From: Syntrophaceae bacterium UBA2208
GTDB taxonomy: Bacteria; Desulfobacterota; BSN033; UBA1163
Direction: 5' to 3'
Assembly (NCBI GenBank): GCA_002327885.1
Contig: DCUS01000113.1
Location: 9,271 to 15,346 of the forward strand
DNA: 6,076 nucleotides
The position numbers were made by a program, and so were the translations under genes. Below are positions 1 to 5,966 of this stretch, piece by piece. The notes beneath the pieces were generated by a model. It was given only the letters and a program-made list of their open reading frames with translations, ran no database searches and was not told the DNA's origin. The number at the start of each line of letters is the position of its first letter. Positions within the stretch are counted from its first letter, which is position 1.

Positions 1-48
1 AGGCAGGGATTGCGGAATGAAAAACAGATCATTCAAAGAGGGTTTTTA

Positions 49-1347
49 ATGAAGATTTTTCGGATAGGAGATAAGGAATTTGATCGGTACCTCTCCGAGG
101 TGGAGGGAAGAGGGACTCCGGGTGGCCTTCGCCTCGAAAGGGAAGTTCATTCCATATTAAGGGATGTGAAGAAACGGGGAGATATCGCCCTGGCCCATTA
201 CACTCAGGTCTTTGATGGTTTAAAAATTCCGGCCCATCAACTCCAGGTGAGAAGAAGTGAAGTGGAGGAAGCCTACAGGAGGATCCCCGGGGATTTTTTA
301 GAAACACTGAAGCAGGCCGCTTACCGGATTCGCAAGTTTCACCAACTTCTGAGCAAGAGATGGGTTCTGACCTTGAAAGAAGAGGAGAAGGGGATCCGGC
401 TTGAGCAGGTGATCAAACCCTTAGAAAGAGTGGGAATCTACGTCCCGGGCGGAAAAGCCTCTTATCCTTCAACCGTCCTCATGGCTGCGCTCCCTGCAAA
501 GGTAGCAGGGGTCCGGGAAATTCTCATGGCGACCCCTCCGCAAAAAGAGGGGATCAGCCCGGCGGTGCTGGTCGCCGCGGACCTATCGGGGGTGCATCGA
601 ATCTTTCAAATCGGAGGAGTGCAGGCCATCGCCGCTCTTGCCTACGGGACGAAATCGATTCCCAAAGTGGATAAGATTGTTGGACCGGGAAATCAATATG
701 TGGCCGCGGCTAAAAGATTGGTTTATGGAGACGTGGATATCGACATGGTGGCTGGGCCGAGTGAGATTGTGATCGTTTCCGATGAAAGTGCCTCTCCTTC
801 CTTTGTAGCGGCGGATCTCATCTCACAGGCTGAGCATGATGAGATGGCTATGGCAATTTTGATTACTCCTTCTGAAGCATTCGGAAGGAAGGTGAAAAAG
901 GAGATCGAGAGACAACTGGCCACGTTGAAACGAAGGAGGGTCGCTTCTTTTAGCCTTAACGGAAGAGGTGGAATTCTGATTGTCAAAGATTTGAACCAGG
1001 CGATGGAGTTGGTAAACCGGATTGCTCCGGAACATCTGGAACTCGCTGTTTCGAAACCTCGCTCCTTGATCAAAAGTGTCAAACATGCAGGGGCCGTCTT
1101 TCTCGGGATCCATACCCCTGAGGCGATTGGCGATTATATGGCTGGGCCCAATCATATTCTTCCCACAGCAGGTACGGCACGATTCTCTTCGCCCTTGGGC
1201 GTGGAGGATTTCATCAAGAGGACCAATTTGATGCGGTTTACACAGAGCGCATTAAGACGGTTTGAGAAAGATGTAAAGAGATTTGCAGAGTGGGAAGGGT
1301 TGGAAGGACACTATCGGTCGGTTCAGATAAGAATAAGAAGACCGTGA
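49..1347 (+). CDS. hisD: Histidinol dehydrogenase
   Basis: This is a cytoplasmic, zinc-dependent, NAD-dependent enzyme that oxidises L-histidinol to L-histidine through histidinal, the last two steps of the pathway. The 432-residue length matches the family. All the key residues are visible when aligned with E. coli HisD: zinc ligands Q260, H263 (in SQAEHDE), D362 and H421, the catalytic pair E328-H329 (in IAPEHLEL), and H369 in GPNHILPT. The VGIYVPGG and KIVGPGNQYV nucleotide-site motifs are also present. I chose ATG 49 over the in-frame TTG at 10 because GAGGG lies about 6 bases upstream and the protein then begins MKIFRIGD, as expected for HisD. A reading frame open from the window edge ends at TAA 47-49 and overlaps this ATG as TAATG, which suggests coupling to an upstream gene that cannot be identified from 15 codons. 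Confidence 0.97.
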   Translation: MKIFRIGDKEFDRYLSEVEGRGTPGGLRLEREVHSILRDVKKRGDIALAHYTQVFDGLKIPAHQLQVRRSEVEEAYRRIPGDFLETLKQAAYRIRKFHQLLSKRWVLTLKEEEKGIRLEQVIKPLERVGIYVPGGKASYPSTVLMAALPAKVAGVREILMATPPQKEGISPAVLVAADLSGVHRIFQIGGVQAIAALAYGTKSIPKVDKIVGPGNQYVAAAKRLVYGDVDIDMVAGPSEIVIVSDESASPSFVAADLISQAEHDEMAMAILITPSEAFGRKVKKEIERQLATLKRRRVASFSLNGRGGILIVKDLNQAMELVNRIAPEHLELAVSKPRSLIKSVKHAGAVFLGIHTPEAIGDYMAGPNHILPTAGTARFSSPLGVEDFIKRTNLMRFTQSALRRFEKDVKRFAEWEGLEGHYRSVQIRIRRP

Positions 1348-1461
1348 CCGCCCCCGAGTAAGGGTGAGGAGACCAGTTTGGTATTTGGAGTTAAAGGATT
1401 AACGAAACGGGCGTCATGGCCTTCACCATTTGCCCCTTGATTTTTTTAACAGGGAGAGAAT
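1348..1461. other. hisD-hisB spacer, no gene seen
   Basis: This 114-base gap holds no supported gene, clear promoter or terminator. A stretch of seven T at 1441-1447 follows CCCCTT, but its only possible pairing partner, AAGGG near 1363, is about 70 bases away and the stem would be broken. The hisB ribosome binding site, GGGAG at 1452-1456, lies five bases before the hisB ATG. There is no run of His codons of the kind expected in a histidine attenuator leader peptide. Confidence 0.6.
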
Positions 1462-2055
1462 ATGAAGAAATATCGCAACGCCGAAGTGAGACGGAAGACG
1501 AAAGAGACAGGGGTTGTCTTAAAACTGAATCTCGATGGTTCCGGAAAACATTCGATTCAAACGGGGATCCCTTTCTTCGATCATATGCTTGATCTTTTGG
1601 CCCATCACAGCCGGATAGACCTTACCCTTAAGGCCAAGGGGGATATTGGCGTGGATGCCCACCACACGGTTGAAGATGTAGGTATCTGTCTGGGAGATGG
1701 AATCAGGAAGGCCCTTGGAGAGGCCAAGGGAATCCGCCGATACGGGATGGCGATGATCCCGATGGATGAGACACTGGTTTCCATTGCCCTGGATTTTTCG
1801 ATGAGGCCCTGCCTGGTCTTTCAGATGAAGCTGAGAAGATTGAAGATCGGGACGTTTGATCCCGAATTAGTGGAGGAATTTTTTAAGGCTCTCTGCAACC
1901 ATGCAAGAATCACTCTCCACATCAATCTTCTTTACGGAAGAAACAGTCATCATATGATCGAAGCGGTGTTCAAAGGATTTGGGAGGGCGTTACGAGAGGC
2001 CGTCTCTTTTGATGTAGACGCCTCGCAAATTCCATCGACCAAGGGAATTCTTTAA
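1462..2055 (+). CDS. hisB: Imidazoleglycerol-phosphate dehydratase (monofunctional HisB)
   Basis: This enzyme dehydrates imidazoleglycerol phosphate to imidazoleacetol phosphate in the cytoplasm; the family is a manganese enzyme assembled as a 24-mer. The 197 residues form the dehydratase domain only. There is no N-terminal HAD histidinol-phosphatase domain, unlike enterobacterial HisB, so the phosphatase step must be encoded elsewhere. The two pseudo-repeated metal motifs are intact: H67-H68-x-x-E71 (in DAHHTVEDVG) and H163-H164-x-x-E167 (in SHHMIEAVFKGFGRAL). FFDHMLDLLAHH near residues 38-49 and the terminal PSTKGIL are also typical. The usual SGRP segment reads SMRP here, a small departure. 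The start is supported by GGGAG five bases upstream. It is the second of three consecutive his genes and is probably co-transcribed with hisD. Confidence 0.97.
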   Translation: MKKYRNAEVRRKTKETGVVLKLNLDGSGKHSIQTGIPFFDHMLDLLAHHSRIDLTLKAKGDIGVDAHHTVEDVGICLGDGIRKALGEAKGIRRYGMAMIPMDETLVSIALDFSMRPCLVFQMKLRRLKIGTFDPELVEEFFKALCNHARITLHINLLYGRNSHHMIEAVFKGFGRALREAVSFDVDASQIPSTKGIL

Positions 2056-2064
2056 TCCCGATGT

Positions 2065-2094
2065 CAAATTGCAGATCGCAGATTTTTTAATTTG
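2065..2094. repeat. Short heptad repeat inside a small inverted repeat
   Basis: In the hisB-hisH spacer, GCAGAT occurs at 2071-2076 and again at 2078-2083, a period of seven. The pair is bracketed by CAAATT (2065-2070) and its reverse complement AATTTG (2089-2094). It resembles the degenerate short-period repeats common in spacers of some deltaproteobacterial genomes (recollection, not checked). No function is assigned. Confidence 0.45.
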
Positions 2095-2107
2095 AAATAA
2101 AGGAAGA

Positions 2108-2725
2108 ATGACTCCAAAGATTGTCATCATCGATTATGGGATGGGAAACCTTCGAAATGTCCAGAAGGGTTTTGAGAAGGTGGGTGTTGAAGCAACCTTA
2201 ACCCGGAACAAAAAGGAGATTGGTAGGGCATCCGCCATCGTCCTTCCCGGGGTGGGGGCGTTTAGGGATTGCATGGAGAATCTGGAAAGATATGGACTGA
2301 TCGAGCCTCTGCTCCAATCCGTTGAAAAAGGAAAACCCTACCTGGGCATCTGCCTTGGTCTTGAAATTCTTTTTTCAGAAAGTGAAGAATTTGGATCTCA
2401 CAAAGGGTTAAACCTGATCAGAGGAAATGTTGTGAAATTCAAACCCGATCCGGAACACAAGGTTCCACATATGGGGTGGAATACGATTGAGAAGGAGAAA
2501 GAGATCCCTATGCTCCAGGGTGTAGGAAGCGGGGATTTTTTCTATTTTGTTCACTCTTATTATGTCGTTCCGGAGGAGGCACAATGGGCATCCACTTTCA
2601 CGACCTATGGCAAAACGTTTGTTTCCAGCATCTGGAAAGAAAACCTTTTTGCCACTCAATTCCACCCGGAGAAAAGTCAGGAAAAAGGATTAAGGATATT
2701 GGAGAATTTTGTCAAGTCAATTTGA
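2108..2725 (+). CDS. hisH: Imidazole glycerol phosphate synthase, glutaminase subunit
   Basis: HisH is a class I glutamine amidotransferase. It hydrolyses glutamine and channels ammonia to HisF, which makes imidazoleglycerol phosphate and AICAR. At 205 residues it has the normal length. It begins with IIDYGMGN and carries the oxyanion-strand motif PGVGAF at 47-52. The catalytic triad is C82 (in GICLG), H186 and E188 (in TQFHPEKSQ). Residues near the HisF interface, including PHMGWN (120-125) and YFVHSYY (146-152), are conserved. The residue four after the nucleophile, normally Gln in GICLGMQ, is Glu86 (codon GAA). The ribosome binding site AAGGA ends only three bases before the ATG, which is tight, but no better in-frame start exists. 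hisF is not in the window. Confidence 0.96.
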   Translation: MTPKIVIIDYGMGNLRNVQKGFEKVGVEATLTRNKKEIGRASAIVLPGVGAFRDCMENLERYGLIEPLLQSVEKGKPYLGICLGLEILFSESEEFGSHKGLNLIRGNVVKFKPDPEHKVPHMGWNTIEKEKEIPMLQGVGSGDFFYFVHSYYVVPEEAQWASTFTTYGKTFVSSIWKENLFATQFHPEKSQEKGLRILENFVKSI

Positions 2726-2741
2726 TAATTTTAGGGCAGAG

Positions 2742-2823
2742 ATGCTGAACTATAGTGAACACTATAAATAAGTGGACATACCCAATGACAACTTTTTCTT
2801 GACGTTCACTATAAATTCAGCAT
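2742..2823. repeat. 82-base imperfect inverted repeat with 18 paired bases
   Basis: The left arm at 2742-2760 and the right arm at 2804-2823 pair as 8 bp (ATGCTGAA with TTCAGCAT), a 1x2 internal loop, then 10 bp (TATAGTGAAC with GTTCACTATA). They enclose about 43 bases. A second, nested symmetry is TATAGTGAACACTATA at 2751-2766, a perfect dyad with 7-base arms. CACTATAAAT also occurs twice in direct orientation, at 2760-2769 and 2807-2816. The element fills most of the hisH-kdsA spacer and its right edge touches ATG 2822. It could be a set of operator half-sites or a remnant of a small palindromic mobile element. The sequence alone cannot decide between them. Confidence 0.75.
2785..2815 (+). 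promoter_or_regulatory. Candidate sigma-70-type promoter for kdsA
   Basis: ATGACA at 2785-2790 (5 of 6 to TTGACA) and TATAAA at 2810-2815 (5 of 6 to TATAAT) are separated by 19 bases, at the long end of what works. Initiation would fall near 2821-2823, leaving a leader of about 35 bases before the kdsA start at 2858. The -10 box lies inside a CACTATA half-site of the inverted repeat, so a protein bound there would block it. The alternative -35 box TTGACG at 2799 has no well-placed -10. Confidence 0.4.
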
Positions 2824-2857
2824 GAAACAGAATAAAATCATGTTGATGGAGATTCTT

Positions 2858-3691
2858 ATGGATGAAGTCAAGGTCGGGGAAATTCGAATCGGAAAGGGCA
2901 ACCCTCTGGTGTTGATCGCAGGCCCCTGTGTATTGGAAGGGAAGGCGAATGCGCTGGAGATCGCCAAACAGATGAGCGAGATCTGTGGATCATTGAAGAT
3001 TCCTTATATTTTCAAGGCCTCCTACGAAAAGGATAATCGGGGTTCGGAAAAATCTTATAACGGCCCAGGTCTTGGAGAAGGGTTGAAGATCCTGGCCGAG
3101 GTGAAACAGAAAGTGGGCGTTCCTGTCCTCTCCGATGTTCATCGGAGGGAGGATGTGGATCGGGCCAGGGAGATTTTAGATATCATCCAGATTCCTGCTT
3201 TTCTCTGCCAGCAGACGAGCCTTCTTCTCAAAGTAGGAGAGGCGGGGAGAGTTGTCAATATTAAGAAAGGGCAGTTCGTCGCACCCGAGAACATGGCAGG
3301 GGCTGTGAAAAAGATTTACAGCACGGGAAACCGACAGGTTCTTCTAACGGAGAGAGGCACTTGTTTCGGATATAATAAATTGATTTCGGACCTTTGTTCT
3401 ATCCCTATCATGCAGGAAATCGGTTGCCCGGTGATATTTGATGCCACCCATGTGGTCAGAAATTATGGCATCCCGAGTGAAGATCCCAGAGGAGGGAGTC
3501 CTCAGTATGTCCCCCATCTTACCAGAGCCGCTGCAGCCATTGGAGCCAATGGTCTCTTCCTCGAGACCCATCCCAGACCAAGTCAGGCACTCTGTGATGC
3601 CTCCAGCATGATTCCTCTCCATGAGATGGAAAATCTTCTCCGACAGACCAAAGCGATTCATGATATGGTGAGGTCATGGGGGATCGTTTAA
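2858..3691 (+). CDS. kdsA: 3-deoxy-8-phosphooctulonate synthase, class II (metal-dependent) type, divergent
   Basis: KdsA condenses PEP with D-arabinose 5-phosphate to give Kdo 8-phosphate, the precursor of the Kdo sugar of lipopolysaccharide. I placed the start at ATG 2858 (277 residues). It has GGAG six bases upstream, gives the usual short N-terminus, and lies downstream of the candidate promoter; ATG 2822 has no ribosome site. With this start the metal ligands are C24 (in IAGPC), H198 (in FDATH), E236 (in FLETHP) and D247 (in LCDAS), which marks the metal-dependent class. PEP and sugar-phosphate residues K58, N60 and R61 sit in KDNRGS, where the family usually has KANRSS. The loop after H198 reads GIPSEDPRGGSPQYV and lacks the usual SGG-x-RE/RR signature. 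LTERGTCFGYNKL is conserved. No kdsB, kdsD or lpx gene is nearby. Kdo-8-P synthase is the best call; altered sugar specificity is possible. Confidence 0.88.
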   Translation: MDEVKVGEIRIGKGNPLVLIAGPCVLEGKANALEIAKQMSEICGSLKIPYIFKASYEKDNRGSEKSYNGPGLGEGLKILAEVKQKVGVPVLSDVHRREDVDRAREILDIIQIPAFLCQQTSLLLKVGEAGRVVNIKKGQFVAPENMAGAVKKIYSTGNRQVLLTERGTCFGYNKLISDLCSIPIMQEIGCPVIFDATHVVRNYGIPSEDPRGGSPQYVPHLTRAAAAIGANGLFLETHPRPSQALCDASSMIPLHEMENLLRQTKAIHDMVRSWGIV

Positions 3692-3707
3692 TAATTTAAA
3701 AACGCTT

Positions 3708-3783
3708 AGAGCATAGAGCAGGGCGCATAGCGATGTTTGTAGAGCTTTCATAATAAAACGCTATGCTCCATGCACTCTGCCCT
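3708..3783. repeat. Large imperfect hairpin (REP-like) built of short repeats
   Basis: The arms at 3708-3732 and 3759-3783 match in inverted orientation at about 19 of 24 positions, including an unbroken 8-base end (GCATAGCG with CGCTATGC). They enclose a 26-base AT-rich loop. The left arm itself consists of degenerate heptads (AGAGCAT, AGAGCAG, GGCGCAT). No T-run follows, so it does not look like an intrinsic terminator. It may protect the kdsA message 3' end or be a dispersed palindromic repeat. Confidence 0.65.
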
Positions 3784-3816
3784 TTGCGACTCTTTTGATA
3801 GAGAGGAGGATGAAGC

Positions 3817-4470
3817 GTGAAAATATTTATTGATACGGCAAATCTCAGCGAGATCAAAAAAGCGAAAGCCCTTGGCCTGGTCGATGGCGTAACGACCAAT
3901 CCTACGCTTCTTGCGAAAGAAGGGGAGGAAACGGAGACGCTGATTCGGAAGATTTGGGAGGAGGTGAAGGGCCCTGTCAATGTGGAGGTGACAGGAATGA
4001 CCTGCGAAGAGATGGTGAAAGAAGCAAAGGTCATGGCCACCTGGGGAGGCGAGATGGTCATTAAAATTCCCATCACCTCGGAAGGATTAAAAACGGTCAG
4101 GATCCTTTCCTCAGAAGGGATTCATACAAACGTCACACTCCTTTTCTCACCCAGCCAGGCCATTTTAGCTGCAAAGGCGGGGGCCACTTATATTTGTCCT
4201 TTTTTAGGAAGACTTGACGATATCAGTTTCAATGGACTTGACCTGATTCGACAAATTCGGGCGATCTATTCCAGCTATCCGGACATCATGACCCAGATCA
4301 TCGTGGCGAGCATTAGAAATCCTATCCATGTCATTGAGGCAGGCATGTTGGGGGCAGAAATCGTAACGATTCCTCCTTCCATTATCGAACAGATGGTAAA
4401 ACATCCCCTGACCGACAAAGGGATCGCCCAATTTTTAGAGGATGCGAAAAAAATTGGCACAAAGAAGTGA
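3817..4470 (+). CDS. Transaldolase, TalC/MipB-FSA subfamily
   Basis: This is a small (217-residue) TIM-barrel class I aldolase. It moves a dihydroxyacetone unit between sugar phosphates in the cytoplasm (sedoheptulose 7-P + glyceraldehyde 3-P to erythrose 4-P + fructose 6-P). D6 (in FIDTAN), N28 (in GVTTNPTLL) and the Schiff-base lysine K83 (in VIKIPIT) are in place. Two positions separate transaldolases from fructose-6-phosphate aldolases: E57 (Gln59 in E. coli FsaA, Glu in TalB) and F129 (Tyr131 in FsaA, Phe178 in TalB). Both match transaldolase. The start is GTG 3817 with a strong AGGAGG at 3804-3809, seven bases upstream; ATG 3810 is out of frame. The stop lies seven bases before the next gene, so the two are probably co-translated. 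Its product pool feeds arabinose 5-phosphate for KdsA and PRPP for histidine (inference). Confidence 0.93.
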   Translation: MKIFIDTANLSEIKKAKALGLVDGVTTNPTLLAKEGEETETLIRKIWEEVKGPVNVEVTGMTCEEMVKEAKVMATWGGEMVIKIPITSEGLKTVRILSSEGIHTNVTLLFSPSQAILAAKAGATYICPFLGRLDDISFNGLDLIRQIRAIYSSYPDIMTQIIVASIRNPIHVIEAGMLGAEIVTIPPSIIEQMVKHPLTDKGIAQFLEDAKKIGTKK

Positions 4471-4477
4471 GGAAGAG

Positions 4478-5155
4478 ATGGAAAGAATATTAAAAAACTG
4501 TCGGATGAGAAATTTTTTGATGCTGCTCTTTATAGGAGGCATGATCCTCCACGGGGGAGTGGAATTAAGGGCGGAGACAAAACCCGACCTGGCCGTACTC
4601 CCTTTTCATATCTATCAGGGTGAGGAATCAGGGAGATTGGTCAACTGTCCCATTTGTAAAGGAATGATCCAGAAGGGTGAAATTCTGCCCGGTTCGCAGA
4701 ATACCCTCACTCGACTTTTCCTGCAAAAAATGGAGGCCATGGGCGCATTTAAGATTCTCCCCCTTGAAAAAGTGGAGAAGGCCTTCTCAGAAATTGAGAG
4801 GAGGCAGCTTGAATTAAAGCCCCTGCCGTCATTCATCCAGTTAGGAAGAACATTGGACATGGATTTTATTTTTATCGGAACCCTCTTCCGTTTTGAGGAA
4901 AGGATCGGTTCTCATATTGGCGCGGAGAGACCCGCCTCGGTAGGTTTCGATGTTCACCTCGTCAGGCTGAGGGACGAAAAGATGGTTTGGACAGGAAAAT
5001 TTGATGAAACCCAAAAACCCCTCAGCGAGAACCTTTTAAAAATAGGGTCTTTTTTCAGGAGAAAAGCTTCCTGGCTGACCGCAGAGGAACTTTCAATCGT
5101 AGGGATGGATGAAATGTTAAAACGATTTCCGGGACTCAAGGAGCTTGAAGAGTAA
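4478..5155 (+). CDS. Uncharacterised exported protein
   Basis: I do not recognise a characterised function. The 225-residue product starts at ATG 4478, with GAGG five bases upstream and seven bases after the transaldolase stop; an earlier in-frame ATG at 4442 lies inside that gene. A signal peptide is evident: basic start (K6, R9, R11), a hydrophobic stretch over residues 13-24, and a likely cleavage after LRA (residue 32). There is no lipobox cysteine, so it should be soluble in the periplasm or peripherally bound. The mature part opens with the strand LAVLPF. A CPIC pair (C57, C60) follows, then a helix with LFLQKMEAMGAFKILP, then DFIFIGTLFRFEER (129-142), FDVHLVRL and MVWTGKFDETQKPLSENL (169-186). 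This strand-helix order recalls CsgG/LpoB/TolB-N-like secreted domains, but that is only an impression. It sits 37 bases before hisA. Confidence 0.8.
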   Translation: MERILKNCRMRNFLMLLFIGGMILHGGVELRAETKPDLAVLPFHIYQGEESGRLVNCPICKGMIQKGEILPGSQNTLTRLFLQKMEAMGAFKILPLEKVEKAFSEIERRQLELKPLPSFIQLGRTLDMDFIFIGTLFRFEERIGSHIGAERPASVGFDVHLVRLRDEKMVWTGKFDETQKPLSENLLKIGSFFRRKASWLTAEELSIVGMDEMLKRFPGLKELEE

Positions 5156-5159
5156 TTGT

Positions 5160-5181
5160 TTTTCATTTTGCACTTTTCATT
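5160..5181. repeat. Direct repeat TTTTCATT, 14-base period
   Basis: TTTTCATT occurs at 5160-5167 and 5174-5181, separated by TTGCAC, in the 37-base spacer before hisA. It is AT-rich and immediately precedes the hisA ribosome binding site AAGGAG (5182-5187). It may reduce structure around that site, or simply be one of the short-period spacer repeats of this genome. Confidence 0.45.
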
Positions 5182-5192
5182 AAGGAGCATGT

Positions 5193-5966
5193 ATGATCGT
5201 CATTCCCGCAGTGGATCTGAAAGACGGAAAATGTGTCAGGCTTTCCCAGGGAAAGATGGATCAGGAATCAGTCTATTCGGAACATCCGGTTGAAATGGCC
5301 AAGCATTGGGAATCGAAGGGAGCAGAGAGACTTCATGTGGTGGATCTGAACGGCGCCGTAACGGGGGAACCTTTTCACCGGACTTTGATCAAGGAAATCA
5401 CCCAATCTGTTCCTATTCCGGTGGAGGTCGGCGGGGGGATTCGCGACTTGGCGACCATCGAAGATTATTTTTCTTCCGGAATACAATGGGTGATCCTTGG
5501 GACCGCCGCTATTCAAAATCGTTCCTTGATGAAGGAGGCCTGCCGTCGTTTTCCTGACAGGATAATCCTTGGAATCGATGCCAGAGGAGGAAAAGTGGCC
5601 ATTCAGGGCTGGAATGAAGAGGTTTCTTTAGAAGCGACTGACTTGGCAAAACAGTTTGAGGGAATGGGCCTTTCGGCAATTATATTTACGGATATCGAGA
5701 GAGATGGGATGGGAACAGGTTTAAACTTTGAGTCCACCAAGACATTAGCTCAATCCACATCAATTCCGGTGATCGCCTCCGGGGGAGTTTCGCGGATCGA
5801 GGACATTGAACATCTCATGGAGTTAGAAGCAGACAGGGTCATCGGGGTGATTGTCGGTCGAGCCCTTTATACAGGAAGTCTTGATTTGGAAGAAGCCATA
5901 CGAATGACAAAATCCCCCCGAAGCTGCGGAAAAATTGGGATGAAAGGGCGGGCAAGAATATCTTAA
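5193..5966 (+). CDS. hisA: ProFAR isomerase (phosphoribosylformimino-AICAR-phosphate isomerase)
   Basis: HisA is a cytoplasmic TIM-barrel enzyme that performs the Amadori rearrangement of ProFAR to PRFAR, the substrate of HisH-HisF. The acid-base pair is D8 (in IPAVDLKDG) and D129 (in LGIDARGG). VEVGGGIRD (77-85) and VIASGGVS form the phosphate-binding loops, and FTDIERDGMGTG (165-176) is the HisA signature. The ATG has AAGGAG five bases upstream. At 257 residues it is slightly long. The recognisable family end (LYTGSLDLEEAI) is followed by about 18 basic residues (KSPRSCGKIGMKGRARIS), entered through a run of six C at 5914-5919. With one C fewer the protein would end at TGA 5941-5943 as MTKSPEAAEKLG. 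The core enzyme is intact in either case. It is separated from hisDBH by about 2.4 kb carrying three other genes. Confidence 0.96.
   Translation: MIVIPAVDLKDGKCVRLSQGKMDQESVYSEHPVEMAKHWESKGAERLHVVDLNGAVTGEPFHRTLIKEITQSVPIPVEVGGGIRDLATIEDYFSSGIQWVILGTAAIQNRSLMKEACRRFPDRIILGIDARGGKVAIQGWNEEVSLEATDLAKQFEGMGLSAIIFTDIERDGMGTGLNFESTKTLAQSTSIPVIASGGVSRIEDIEHLMELEADRVIGVIVGRALYTGSLDLEEAIRMTKSPRSCGKIGMKGRARIS

Noticed and set aside
10..48. In-frame TTG at 10 as the hisD start.
   Set aside because: It adds 13 residues not typical of HisD, and the ATG at 49 has a well-placed ribosome site.
1..49. Open frame from the window edge ending at TAA 47-49, overlapping the hisD ATG; a second frame ends at TGA 18-20.
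   Set aside because: hisG is a likely upstream neighbour, but the few residues visible in either frame match no recognisable C-terminus, so I did not call a gene.
723..1155. Long open frames on the minus strand opposite hisD, and similar ones opposite the other genes.
   Set aside because: They lie opposite strongly conserved genes, lack ribosome sites and resemble no protein family.
1362..1447. Possible terminator or his attenuator between hisD and hisB (AAGGG ... CCCCTT followed by seven T).
   Set aside because: The arms are about 70 bases apart and pair poorly, and no His-rich leader peptide is present.
2822..2857. ATG 2822 as the kdsA start.
   Set aside because: It coincides with the end of the inverted repeat and the predicted transcription start, has no ribosome site, and adds a non-conserved N-terminus.
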